Assembly (NCBI GenBank): GCA_965247455.1
Contig: CBDFHE010000017.1
Coordinates: 558,001-622,000, forward strand
Source of the DNA: JACZYA01 sp965247455
GTDB lineage: Bacteria > Acidobacteriota > Terriglobia > Acidiferrales > 2-02-FULL-67-57
Direction: 5' to 3'
Length of the DNA stretch: 64,000 nucleotides
Numbering within the stretch: the first letter of the stretch is position 1; each line of letters opens with the position of its first letter. The position numbers and the translations under genes were made by a program. This document shows, in pieces, positions 9,347 to 17,564 of the stretch. Below the pieces are notes generated by a model. The model had not been told where the DNA came from. It did not search any database and was given only the letters and a program-made list of their open reading frames with translations.

Positions 9347-9416
9347 TTGCCCCCCCCCGCTGAGTTGGTGTTCGTGCGCAATGCTGCGTGAATCCTAGCG
9401 CCACCAGCCGCCGGAA

Positions 9417-10658
9417 TCAATTGGGAGATTTGTGGACGCAAACCTCCAACGGCCCTTCCCACCTTGCCACGCAGGTGGAGCGCTCGAAGTGTTCCACCGC
9501 GTAGCGGCGTCCGGCGGCTCCCAGCCTGTCTGCATGCGCCGGGTCAGCCAACAAGGTGCGGATGGCGGCGGCCAGAGCGCCGGCATCACCGGGCCGAACC
9601 AGCAGCCCGCAGTCCGCCTCCCGCACGATGGCGCGGGCGTCGCTCTCCCCGGGCAGGCTCAAAATCACCGGACGCCCGCAGGCCATGTAGGTGAGGAGCT
9701 TCGAAGGCACGACCGGAGTTTTCATTTCCTTCTTCAGCGTCACCAGGCCGACGTCGCAGGCCGCCACCAGTACCGGGTAGTCTTGCCACGGCACGAACGG
9801 CACCAGACGAACGTTGGCGAGGCCGAGCGCGCGCAGGCGGCGCTCGACCGCGGGCCGCTGGGCGCCGTCGCCGACCAGTAGAAAAATTATGCGCGGCTCC
9901 GCCGCCAGCGCGGCGGCCGCTTCGACGACGGTTGCCAGGTCCTGGGCGTGCCCCATTACGCCGGCGAAGAGCACTACGAAGCGGTCACCGAGTCCCAGAC
10001 GGGCACGAACGGGATTACCGTTGCGAGCGTCCTGCGGGCGGTGGCGCCGGGTGTCCACCCAGTTGGGAATGACGTGGATTTTTTCGCCGGGCACGCTACG
10101 GTTCCTCAGCCAGGAGGCATTGCCGGGCGAATGCACGGCAATGGCTTGGGAGCGTCGGTAGAGAAATTTTCCCAGGCGCTCAAAGAAAGCAATCAACAAC
10201 CGATTGCGGAGCGCCCCCAGATCAACGGCGTTCTGCGGGAAAAGGTCCTGGACGTTGAGCAGGAAGGGAGCGCGCCAGCGGCGCGCCAGCCAGTGCGCCG
10301 CCAAGCCCAGCGTGAGCGGAGGCGAGTAGCACAGGATGGCGTCGGGACGCGCCAAGCGGCGGCCCGCCCAATAGAAGCTCAGCGGCAGCAGCAACTGGCC
10401 CAGGCCGCGGCGCCAGTGGCTGAGATTGTGAATGGGGGGCGCAATCACCCGCACAACCTCCACTCCGTTCTGTTGCTCGCGGCTGAGCCAACTCTTCGGC
10501 CGAGCGGGCAAGGGCGCAGCGAGGTTGTAGCGCGGGGCACAGGTGAGAACCGCCACCGAGTGGCCGCGCCGGCAGAGGTTTTCCGCCAGCTCGTACATCA
10601 AGTGAGAGGCCGAACGCACTTCGGGCGGAAAGGCGTCGGTGAGCAGCAGTATCCTCAT
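9417..10658 (-). CDS. GT4-family glycosyltransferase, WbuB/WcaI-like
   Basis: 413 aa. The N-terminus MRILLLTDAFPPEVRSASHL and the following ELAENLCRRGHSVAVLT are typical of the WbuB/WcaI group, and LNVQDLFPQNAVDLG is also characteristic. The donor half has VVLFAGVMGHAQDL, FLLVGDGAQRPAVE and VVPSKLLTYMACGRPVILS. These enzymes add sugars such as L-fucosamine or fucose during O-antigen or colanic acid assembly; the actual donor here is unknown. It is transcribed with the Wza-like gene, about 70 bp upstream of it. Confidence 0.87.
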   Translation of the reverse strand: MRILLLTDAFPPEVRSASHLMYELAENLCRRGHSVAVLTCAPRYNLAAPLPARPKSWLSREQQNGVEVVRVIAPPIHNLSHWRRGLGQLLLPLSFYWAGRRLARPDAILCYSPPLTLGLAAHWLARRWRAPFLLNVQDLFPQNAVDLGALRNRLLIAFFERLGKFLYRRSQAIAVHSPGNASWLRNRSVPGEKIHVIPNWVDTRRHRPQDARNGNPVRARLGLGDRFVVLFAGVMGHAQDLATVVEAAAALAAEPRIIFLLVGDGAQRPAVERRLRALGLANVRLVPFVPWQDYPVLVAACDVGLVTLKKEMKTPVVPSKLLTYMACGRPVILSLPGESDARAIVREADCGLLVRPGDAGALAAAIRTLLADPAHADRLGAAGRRYAVEHFERSTCVARWEGPLEVCVHKSPN

Positions 10659-10718
10659 GGGAGTGACGGCTGGAAGATACTACCCAAAAACGCCTCTGGC
10701 GGCAAGCGCTGGCCGCTT

Positions 10719-10746
10719 TTGACGCCGCGGGCGAGTGTGCTAGATT
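10719..10746 (+). promoter_or_regulatory. Sigma-70-type promoter of the DegT aminotransferase gene
   Basis: TTGACG (10719-10724), a 16-bp spacer, then TAGATT (10741-10746) preceded by TGC, giving an extended -10. The ATG follows 12 bp later, implying a very short leader. Confidence 0.55.
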
Positions 10747-10758
10747 GATGCGTCCAGC

Positions 10759-11952
10759 ATGAAACCAAGCATACGCATGCAAGTGCCGCAGTTTGATCTA
10801 ACGGTGCAGTATGCCGAATTGAAAGACGAAATCCTGGCGCCGCTGGAGCGGGTGTGCGCAAGCCAGCGATTCGTTCTGGGCCCGGAGGGCGAGGCCTTGG
10901 AGCGGGAACTGGCCAACTACTGCCAGGTGCCGCACGCGATTGGGTGCGCGTCCGGCTCGGACGCGCTGCTGCTCTCGCTGGTGGCCCTGGGAGCGCAGGC
11001 GGGGGACGAAGTGGTGACCTCGCCGTTCACTTTTTTTTCCACCGCGGGAGCGGTGGCGCGGCTGGGAGCACGGGCCGCCTTCGTGGACATCGAGCCGCGC
11101 AGCTTCACGCTCGACCCGGCCCGCCTGGAAGCGCATTTGAAAAACCTGAGCGGCGAACGACGCCGGCGGACGCGGGCGGTGATCGCCGTTCATCTGTTTG
11201 GTCACCCGGCGGAGATGGAAGCCATCAACGAGGTGGTGGAAAAATTCGAGCTGCCGGTGATCGAAGATGCAGCGCAGGCGATTGGCGCCGACTACCGTGG
11301 ACACCGTGTGGGCAGCCTGGGACGGACGGGCTGCTTCAGTTTTTATCCCACTAAGAATCTTGCCGCCATTGGCGACGCGGGCCTGGTAACGACCGCCGAC
11401 GGCGCGCTGGCCGACCGGCTGCGCGCACTGCACCAGCATGGCAGCACGGGGGAGACGTACCACCACGACGTAGTGGGTTGGAACAGCCGCCTGGACGAGC
11501 TGCAAGCGGCGGTGTTGCGGGTAAAACTCAAGCATCTGGAGAGATGGACGGAGGCGCGGCGGCAGTGCGCCACGCGCTATGACAGTTTTTTCCTTGAAGC
11601 CAGCTTAACCGATGAGCAGAAACGCTACCCAGACGAAACCCATCCGGTGGTGCTTCCCTACCGGCCGGGCACGGTGCGCCACGTCTTCCACCAGTACGTG
11701 ATTCGCGCGCGTGACCGCGATGCCTTGCAAACTTTCCTGCGCGAAGAAGGGGTCGGAACAGAGGTGTACTATCCGGTGCCGCTGCACTTGCAGCCCTGCT
11801 TCCGGCGCTGGGGCGGGCGCGCGGGCGACTGCCCGGAAGCCGAGCGCGCCGCACGCGAAGTGCTGGCGCTGCCGATGTTTCCGGAGTTGACCGAAGAAAT
11901 GCAGCAGTACGTAGTGAGCAAGTTGGCAGAGTTCTACCGCAAAGAGCCCTGA
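10759..11952 (+). CDS. DegT/DnrJ/EryC1/StrS-family sugar aminotransferase
   Basis: 397 aa; ATG at 10759 or 10777 (both in frame). It is a PLP fold-type I enzyme. The cofactor lysine lies in SFYPTKNLAAIGDAG (about residue 198), and the motifs GCASGSDALLLSL, VDIEPRSFTLDP, HLFGHPAEM and VIEDAAQAIGADY are all in place. The family makes amino sugars (4-amino or 3-amino NDP-hexoses) for surface polysaccharides, using glutamate as donor. Its position after the glycosyltransferases fits precursor supply for the glycan built by this cluster. Confidence 0.9.
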   Translation: MKPSIRMQVPQFDLTVQYAELKDEILAPLERVCASQRFVLGPEGEALERELANYCQVPHAIGCASGSDALLLSLVALGAQAGDEVVTSPFTFFSTAGAVARLGARAAFVDIEPRSFTLDPARLEAHLKNLSGERRRRTRAVIAVHLFGHPAEMEAINEVVEKFELPVIEDAAQAIGADYRGHRVGSLGRTGCFSFYPTKNLAAIGDAGLVTTADGALADRLRALHQHGSTGETYHHDVVGWNSRLDELQAAVLRVKLKHLERWTEARRQCATRYDSFFLEASLTDEQKRYPDETHPVVLPYRPGTVRHVFHQYVIRARDRDALQTFLREEGVGTEVYYPVPLHLQPCFRRWGGRAGDCPEAERAAREVLALPMFPELTEEMQQYVVSKLAEFYRKEP

Positions 11953-12217
11953 CGGGGCAGCCCCGCCCAGCGAACTGCGGCGGACAGGAATGTCCGCCCC
12001 ACTGTGTTTGGGATGTACTGGGTGGCGCAGACCTGCCTACCGCAGGCAGGCATTCTTGTCTGCGACGGGAGGATTGCCTCAAAAACGTGGGGCAAGTTAG
12101 CGAAAGCACGGTTCAACCCAACAGCTTCCATCGATGGATCCCACGGGCCGAAGCCCGCGGGCTAAACAGTGATTGTTTCGCACCGACCCTTATGGGCTGT
12201 CTCGTAGCGGGTTCCGA
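11953..12217. other. Intergenic repeat region, 265 bp
   Basis: No gene. It holds a diverged copy of the tandem unit seen at 62752-62952 (CTGCGGCGGACAGGAATGTC near 11978, then TACTGGGTGGCGCAGA near 12016). The 19-bp dyad interrupts that unit at 12032. A hairpin-forming CCCACGGGCCGAAGCCCGCG follows near 12141. Confidence 0.6.
12032..12050 (+). repeat. 19-bp dyad repeat, interrupting a larger repeat
   Basis: CCTGCCTACCGCAGGCAGG, with 7-bp arms and a 5-nt loop. Removing it leaves GGCGCAGA joined to CATTCTTGTCTGC, which matches the uninterrupted unit at 62934-62952 with one mismatch. Confidence 0.8.
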
Positions 12218-12892
12218 CTAGCGCCCGACCCAAGAGGCCAATTCGGTGAGGCTGTCCACGCGCAGGTCGAGAGAGCGTTGGTCGAGCAGGTGGCTGCCGA
12301 GCCCGTAGGTGACGCCGCACACCCAAGCACCGGCGTTGCGGGCGGTGAGCACGTCGGTGGGCGAATCCCCCACCATGATGGCTTCCTCCGGAGCAGCCTG
12401 AACCTCCCGCAGTGTGGTTTGCACGCCGATGGGGTCGGGCTTTTTGCGCTCGAAGCTATTGCCGCCATAGACGAGGCGGAAGCAATCGCCCAGGCCCAGC
12501 CCGTCGAGGATGGCGCAGCTGAAGCGGACGGGTTTGTTGGTGAGGACGGTCAGGACACGGTCTTCGCCGGCGAGCCGCACCAGGGCTTCGCGCACGCCCG
12601 GATAGGTGACGGTGTTGTCGAGCATGTGCTCGCGGTAGTACTGGAGGAAGAAGGCCAGCCCCTGCTCGACCTGTTGCTCGCTGGTACCCTCTTCCAGCGC
12701 GCGCTGGATGAGCGTGCGGGCGCCGTCGCCGATGAAGCTGAAGATGGTCTCGTGGGAGAGGGTGGCAAGTCCGAAGTGCTCGCGGGTGGCGTTGACGGAA
12801 TGAGCCAGGTCGAGCTTGGAGTCGATGAGAGTGCCGTCGAGGTCGAAGATGAAGACGCGCAGGCGGCGCGGGTCAAGGGCGGGCGGGGTCAT
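12218..12892 (-). CDS. HAD-superfamily phosphatase, phosphoglycolate phosphatase-like
   Basis: 224 aa. The HAD motif I DLDGTLIDS (nucleophile Asp at about residue 17) is followed by a helical cap. Motif II is LTVLTNKP, motif III is the lysine in NSFERKKPDP, and motif IV is MVGDSPTDVLTA. This order and the cap type fit the Gph group, which removes phosphate from 2-phosphoglycolate and similar metabolites. The exact substrate is uncertain. It is monocistronic, facing away from the DUF1015 gene. Confidence 0.85.
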   Translation of the reverse strand: MTPPALDPRRLRVFIFDLDGTLIDSKLDLAHSVNATREHFGLATLSHETIFSFIGDGARTLIQRALEEGTSEQQVEQGLAFFLQYYREHMLDNTVTYPGVREALVRLAGEDRVLTVLTNKPVRFSCAILDGLGLGDCFRLVYGGNSFERKKPDPIGVQTTLREVQAAPEEAIMVGDSPTDVLTARNAGAWVCGVTYGLGSHLLDQRSLDLRVDSLTELASWVGR

Positions 12893-13295
12893 AGGCTGCC
12901 TTGATTCAATGATTCAATCCGCGCCTGTGCGCGGCGGAGTTCCGGCGCTGGCTTCGCCGACAACCACCCACAAGCAAACGGTGGGATTCATCTGGAGGCG
13001 TGCCATAAAGTCTCCGCTCCTGTCGGCGAAGAAGAAATTATAGTCCAAGTGGGCAGGCAGAACACACACGGGCTAAGAGCAAAAGCCAGTCGGAGTTCAC
13101 GCCTCGTCGTCGGGGAACAAGCAACTGCGAGGAGAGAAAAAACCCACCACAGAGGCGCAGAGGACACGGAGAATACACAGAATTCCCCGCGCCCCTGCCC
13201 TAACCCGGGGCGGGCTGACCAAGCGGGTCTCTTGCCGGGTGCGAGCAGCAGCGTGTAAACTGCGGTGTTTCCCCGCTCGGAAGGAGAGCATCCTG
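12893..13295. other. Divergent intergenic region with a dispersed repeat, 403 bp
   Basis: Contains CACAGAGGCGCAGAGGACAC (from 13149), a dispersed low-complexity repeat with reverse-strand relatives near 49055 and 61520. The Shine-Dalgarno sequence AAGGAGAG at 13281-13288 belongs to the next gene. No gene is supported here; short frames across it lack coding character. Confidence 0.5.
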
Positions 13296-14639
13296 ATGGC
13301 CAGCATTTATCCTTTTCGCGCCTTTCGCTACAACCCGGACAAAGCCGGGGCGCCGTTGGACCGGCTGGTAACGCAGCCCTACGACAAAATCACCCTCGCC
13401 GTGCAGGAGCGCTACTACGGGCTCAGCCCCTACAACCTGGTGCGCGTCCTGCTGGGCAAGAAAGAACCGGGCGACAACGGCCAGAACGTTTACACCCGCG
13501 CCGCCGCCCACCTGGAGGAATGGACACGCGCAGGCGTGCTGGCGCCCGACCCTGCGCCCGCCCTCTACGCTTACTTCCAGGAATACACCGTGCCCGGCAC
13601 CAAGCAACGGCGGGTGCGCAAAGGCTTCATCGCGCTGGGGCGGATCGAGGACTACGCCGCCCGCGTCGTCCATCGCCACGAGCTGACGCACACCGGCCCC
13701 AAGAAAGACCGCCTGGAGCTGCTGCGCCACACGCGCTCGCACTTCGGGCAGCTCTTCATGATTTACAGCGACCCGGCGGGCGAGGTGGACAAAGTGCTAA
13801 ACCAAGTTGCACGCCGCGAAAAACCGCAAGAAGTGCGCGACGAGTACGACGTAGCGCACCGGCTCTGGCGCGTGGACGACGCCGCCACCATCGAGCGCAT
13901 CCAGCAACTGATGACCGATAAGAAACTGATCATCGCCGACGGCCACCATCGCTACGAAACCGCCCTGGCCTACCGCGACCAATTCCGCGCCCGCGCTGGC
14001 TCCGCCGACCTGGACGCCCCGCACGAAAAAGTCATGATGACCTTCATCAACATGGAAGGCCCGGGCGTGACCATCCTGCCCACCCACCGGCTGGTGGCCG
14101 ACTTGCCCGACTTCGACTTCGCGCGTTTCCGCCAGGCCGCCAGCCACACTTTTGACTGGTACGCCTACCCGCTCAGCGAAGACAAGGACAAGCAGCGCAC
14201 CCTGGCCCGGCTGCTGCGCGACTTGGCCGAACGCGGGACGCAACGGCCATCCTTCGTCGTCTGCCCGGCGGGCGAAGTGGCCTATTACCTTTTCCTCTTG
14301 AAGGTGAACGCCGACCTGGGCCAAGAGCTGCCGGAGGCCTCGCCGCAGCAGCGCAAGCTCGACCTGGTGGTGCTGCACAAGCTGCTGCTGGAAGGCTGTC
14401 TGGGCATGGACGAAGAATCCATCCGCCAACAGAAAAATATCCGCTACGTGCGAGAGTGGGAGGAGGCAGTGGCAGCGGCGGAGAACGGGACAGCGCAAGT
14501 GGCCTTTCTAGTCAACCCCACCCGCCTGGAGCAGGTGCGCGACGTGGCCCTGAGCGGCGAGGTGCTACCGCAGAAGTCCACCGACTTCTATCCCAAGCTG
14601 CTCAGCGGGCTCACCATCTACCGGCTGGACCACCCGTAG
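13296..14639 (+). CDS. DUF1015 family protein
   Basis: 447 aa, starting at ATG 13296 with AAGGAGAG 7 nt upstream; an in-frame extension to 13239 is rejected on this basis. It shows the DUF1015 hallmarks IYPFRAFRYNPDKAG near the start, VTQPYDKI, IADGHHRYETALAYRD around residue 213, and ILPTHRLV. The domain is widespread in bacteria and archaea. Its biochemical role is not established, though a link to serine/phosphoserine metabolism has been suggested. Its 3' end overlaps the convergent STAS gene by 29 bp. Confidence 0.88.
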   Translation: MASIYPFRAFRYNPDKAGAPLDRLVTQPYDKITLAVQERYYGLSPYNLVRVLLGKKEPGDNGQNVYTRAAAHLEEWTRAGVLAPDPAPALYAYFQEYTVPGTKQRRVRKGFIALGRIEDYAARVVHRHELTHTGPKKDRLELLRHTRSHFGQLFMIYSDPAGEVDKVLNQVARREKPQEVRDEYDVAHRLWRVDDAATIERIQQLMTDKKLIIADGHHRYETALAYRDQFRARAGSADLDAPHEKVMMTFINMEGPGVTILPTHRLVADLPDFDFARFRQAASHTFDWYAYPLSEDKDKQRTLARLLRDLAERGTQRPSFVVCPAGEVAYYLFLLKVNADLGQELPEASPQQRKLDLVVLHKLLLEGCLGMDEESIRQQKNIRYVREWEEAVAAAENGTAQVAFLVNPTRLEQVRDVALSGEVLPQKSTDFYPKLLSGLTIYRLDHP

Positions 14640-14988
14640 GGCTACTGGAAGCTGGGGCCACGGCTTTGGCCTGGTCGTCAAACGATTCAAACACCGTCAG
14701 CAAGCGCGTGACCTGCAAGGTCTCTTGGAACTTCTTGGTCAGGTTGACCAGCTTCAGCGCTCCCCCCTGCGCCCGGGTGGAAGTGAAGGACGCCACCAGG
14801 GTGCCGACCCCGGCGCTGTCGATAAAACTGACCTCGCCCAAGTCGAGCAGAATCTTCTTCTGGTTGGAAGCCAGCAGGTGCTTCACCCGCTCGCGCAGGG
14901 CGTTGCACTCAGCCCCCAAGACGATTTTTCCTTTCAGGCCGAGGACGGTGACTCCTTCGGCCTCCCGAATGACAATGTTCAAGTTCAC
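14611..14988 (-). CDS. STAS-domain anti-anti-sigma factor
   Basis: 125 aa, SpoIIAA/RsbV-like. The phosphorylatable serine is in SFIDSAGVGTLV (about residue 58), following the strand KKILLDLGEV. A glycine/proline-rich tail after residue 110 is not part of the domain. Like the STAS protein at 2422-2757, it has no kinase or sigma gene beside it, so the partner-switching system it belongs to must be encoded elsewhere. Confidence 0.87.
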   Translation of the reverse strand: MNLNIVIREAEGVTVLGLKGKIVLGAECNALRERVKHLLASNQKKILLDLGEVSFIDSAGVGTLVASFTSTRAQGGALKLVNLTKKFQETLQVTRLLTVFESFDDQAKAVAPASSSPTGGPAGRW

Positions 14989-15063
14989 AGCGGTTCCTCC
15001 CTCCCTGGCATCTGTGACCCGTTGGTGTGCGAACCTAACCCTACACGAAACAGCCGCTCGCGC

Positions 15064-15238
15064 TCAGTAAAAATCCGAGCAGGACATTATAGTACCCGCA
15101 ACGCGCGCAGAGTAGCTTGCAGCGTTGCTCCCGCAAACGAGCGCCACACCGCGGACACCATCGGCTGGCGTCCTGCTTTAACCGCAGCAGCGCCTTCTCC
15201 GACGCCTGCGCCTGACGAGAACCCTGCGGCGGCTGCAT
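15064..15238 (-). pseudogene. Small zinc-ribbon protein gene with a 1-nt frame disruption
   Basis: The frame encodes WCPRCGARLREQRCKLLCARCGYY, i.e. two CxxC pairs of a zinc ribbon. After TAT it drifts into a non-conserved tail (NVLLGFLL). Skipping one A in TATAATG (about 15087-15090) restores MSCSDFY and a stop at 15064. From memory, short zinc-ribbon proteins of this type end in a similar SC-DFY motif. The 175-nt span equals 57 codons plus stop plus one extra base. Either a sequencing/assembly error or a real mutation. The start at 15238 is tentative. Confidence 0.6.
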
Positions 15239-15466
15239 CCGAGATTTATATCACGACTTGCGGGTTCCGCAAGACCGGAATTTTCCTCGCCCGCGGCTCG
15301 GCAGACCCGCCCAGGGCGGGCAGGCGCAGGCAGGCTTCGCTCCCCGCTGGGAAGCGCCCTTCGGCTTCGCCCCTCGACTGCACTCGGGGCAAGCTCAGAA
15401 CAGGCGGGGCAGGCAGAACGACTGCAAAACGGATTTGTTCAGCCGCGTGCTAAACCACAGACAAAA
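15239..15466. other. Intergenic region with repeat debris, 228 bp
   Basis: Holds GC-rich, partly palindromic sequence (CCCGCCCAGGGCGGGCAGGC near 15307, then a stretch ending in GGCAGGCTTCG) related to the dyad repeats elsewhere in the window. No gene supported. Confidence 0.45.
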
Positions 15467-17284
15467 TCAGGGACGACGCTCGAAGAGGTTGAGCAAGTTC
15501 TTCTGCTGGTCGGGCTGCGGCTCCTGCTGCGTGGCTTGGGTTTGATCCTGAGTCTGCTCGACCGGCTCCGGCACCCCGGCCAGCCGGAAGCGAGGCTCTG
15601 CGAACGTCCCTGAAACGGAAATGGGAACGCGCATGCGCCCAATGGTCCCTTGTGCTACCTTTCCAAAGAGTTTCCCGATGCTGGCCAGCGGGTTGCGGCT
15701 GCGCTTTGGTTCCTCCACCGACTGCTCCTGCGACTGCTCGCCGCTGCCCCCGCCCAGCACGCCGGTGCCGCTGTAGTTGAGCGTTCCGTCGAAGCCGAAG
15801 CTCCCCTTCATGGTCGCCTGCATGGCGTCGGCCTCCAAGCTCACTTTCTGGCTGTGCACCCGCTGTTGCTGGATGCGCAGGTCACCAGCGAACAAACGGA
15901 AGGGCGTGTCGCCCGAGGGCACCTCGATTTGCAGCAGGCTGGCCATGGCGGCGCGCTTCCCTTCCAGCTTGAAACCTTTCAACATCCCGTCCCGCACGGA
16001 GAAGTTCCCCTGCCCGGTCAGCGCCGCCAGCGGGTCGGCGCCGAGCGCGGTTCTCAAGCTCACGCCGGCATCGAAGGTTCCCGTCACCTTGCTCTCCGCG
16101 CCCTGCTGCGCGGCCGACGCCAACTTGGCCACATCCACACCTTGCACTGTCACCGTCAGCGTGCTCGGCAGGCTCTCCTTCTCCAAATCGGTGTTCAACG
16201 AGCCTTCCACCCGCCCGCCGTAGAAGTCCACCTCGAGCGGGTCCACCGTAAGCTTGTGGGTATAGAGCCGGACGGTTCCGCTGACGTTCTCCGCCGCGAA
16301 GGGCGCAAAGAGAACCTTCTCCACCTTCACCGTGCCGCGCGCCAGCAGCCGGCGCTGCTCGCTGCCGGACGAGCGACGCCCCGACCGTCCGGCCGACCGC
16401 TGCGCCTTGGGTGCCTCCTCCGGAGCCGCCGCCAACTCGGCCAACTCAGCCACGTCCAGCTTCTTCATCGCAAGCGTAAAGTCCACGCGCGGCTTCTCCC
16501 AGTTGGCCATCTTCATCTTACCGCGCGCCCGAAGCCCACCCAGCGCCAGCGTGAAGTGGCCCTCCGCCGCCCGGCCTTTCACATTCACGTGCCCGTCGGT
16601 AAAGCGCAGCGGCTGGCGCAGGCTCGGAACGGAAATCTCCACACCCCCCAGCTCCATCTCCGTCTCGAACGTTTCCTTCCACTGCGCGTCGCGCAGGTCC
16701 AGCCCACGCAGCACTATGTTGACTCCGGCAATGGCATAGGAAGGCTGCACCCGCTTGCGCCGGCGGCTGTAGGTGCCGGCGGAAAAGCTCACCTCCCGCA
16801 ACTCCACCGCATCCACACGGCTGAGCGAAAAGAGCGGTTTCTTCTCCGGCGCGGCCTGCTTGCGCGCTGCCGCCCGCTGCACCTTGCTCAGGTCGGTGTT
16901 GCTGCGCCCCCGCTGGTCCTCCAGCAGGTTGAGGGTGACGCCGCGCAGGCTGAGCGACTCAACCTGCACCTGCCGCCGCAGCAGCGGTCCGAGGGGAACC
17001 CCCAGGTTAATCCGCTCCACCGCCAGCGTATCGCCTTCCGGGAAACCCTGCGGGTTCTTCACTCGCAAGTTCGCCACTTGCAAGCGCAGCTTGGGCAACA
17101 GGTGCAACCGAATGCTTTCGATCTCAATCTTGCGACCGGTCTCTTGCTCCAGCAACTCGATGATAGCGGGACGAAAGCGGTCCACCGGAACCAGAAACGG
17201 CACCAACAGCAGCCCCGCCAGCAACAGCAGCGCTCCGCCGGCGGTCAGGCGGAACCTTTTCGATTGATGCCATCGAGCTGCCAT
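15467..17284 (-). CDS. AsmA-family protein
   Basis: 605 aa. An N-terminal membrane anchor (about residues 17-34, ALLLLAGLLLVPFLVPV) is followed by the AsmA N-terminal domain DRFRPAIIELLEQETGRKIEIESI and LRLQVANLRVKNPQG. Long beta-rich repeats follow. A C-terminal AsmA_2-like part is present (GKMKMANWEKPRVDFTLA, then VTGTFDAGVSLRTALGADPL and LNYSGTGVLGG). The family bridges the periplasm and is implicated in phospholipid or lipid traffic to the outer membrane. A low-complexity Ser/Arg patch around residue 300 is an insertion. It is monocistronic. Confidence 0.85.
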   Translation of the reverse strand: MAARWHQSKRFRLTAGGALLLLAGLLLVPFLVPVDRFRPAIIELLEQETGRKIEIESIRLHLLPKLRLQVANLRVKNPQGFPEGDTLAVERINLGVPLGPLLRRQVQVESLSLRGVTLNLLEDQRGRSNTDLSKVQRAAARKQAAPEKKPLFSLSRVDAVELREVSFSAGTYSRRRKRVQPSYAIAGVNIVLRGLDLRDAQWKETFETEMELGGVEISVPSLRQPLRFTDGHVNVKGRAAEGHFTLALGGLRARGKMKMANWEKPRVDFTLAMKKLDVAELAELAAAPEEAPKAQRSAGRSGRRSSGSEQRRLLARGTVKVEKVLFAPFAAENVSGTVRLYTHKLTVDPLEVDFYGGRVEGSLNTDLEKESLPSTLTVTVQGVDVAKLASAAQQGAESKVTGTFDAGVSLRTALGADPLAALTGQGNFSVRDGMLKGFKLEGKRAAMASLLQIEVPSGDTPFRLFAGDLRIQQQRVHSQKVSLEADAMQATMKGSFGFDGTLNYSGTGVLGGGSGEQSQEQSVEEPKRSRNPLASIGKLFGKVAQGTIGRMRVPISVSGTFAEPRFRLAGVPEPVEQTQDQTQATQQEPQPDQQKNLLNLFERRP

Positions 17285-17534
17285 CGTGCGGCTGCCTTCG
17301 GCCGGACCCTTCGCGGAGGGGAAACACGGGTCTAGCTGACTCTACCTAGTAACAGATTCACCCCGCCCCGGCAAGGTTGCAGCGGACCAGCGATGCACTG
17401 ATTCTACTGAGCCCCACCTCCCCTATCGTCCCCAACCGGCTGTAGCTTCAGGACTAAAGGCAGGCAACAACCAACTCCCCGCCAGCGGAATCAAAGCCCA
17501 AGAAGTCTTCCTGCGGAGGGCACCCCCGCAGCGG

Positions 17535-17540
17535 TATAAT
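17535..17540 (+). promoter_or_regulatory. Likely -10 box of the TonB-type gene
   Basis: A perfect TATAAT 24 nt before the ATG at 17565. No good -35 hexamer lies 16-18 bp upstream, so it may need an activator or be coincidental. Confidence 0.4.
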
Positions 17541-17564
17541 CTAGGCACCGTCTAGGCGCGAACA

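Noticed and set aside
12173..12904. 243-codon frame opposite the HAD phosphatase gene
   Set aside because: Shadow frame; HAD motifs I-IV are all on the minus strand.
15650..17335. 561-codon open frame opposite the AsmA gene
   Set aside because: Composition rich in R, H, Q and L as expected for an antisense shadow in GC-rich DNA; the minus strand has clear AsmA domains.
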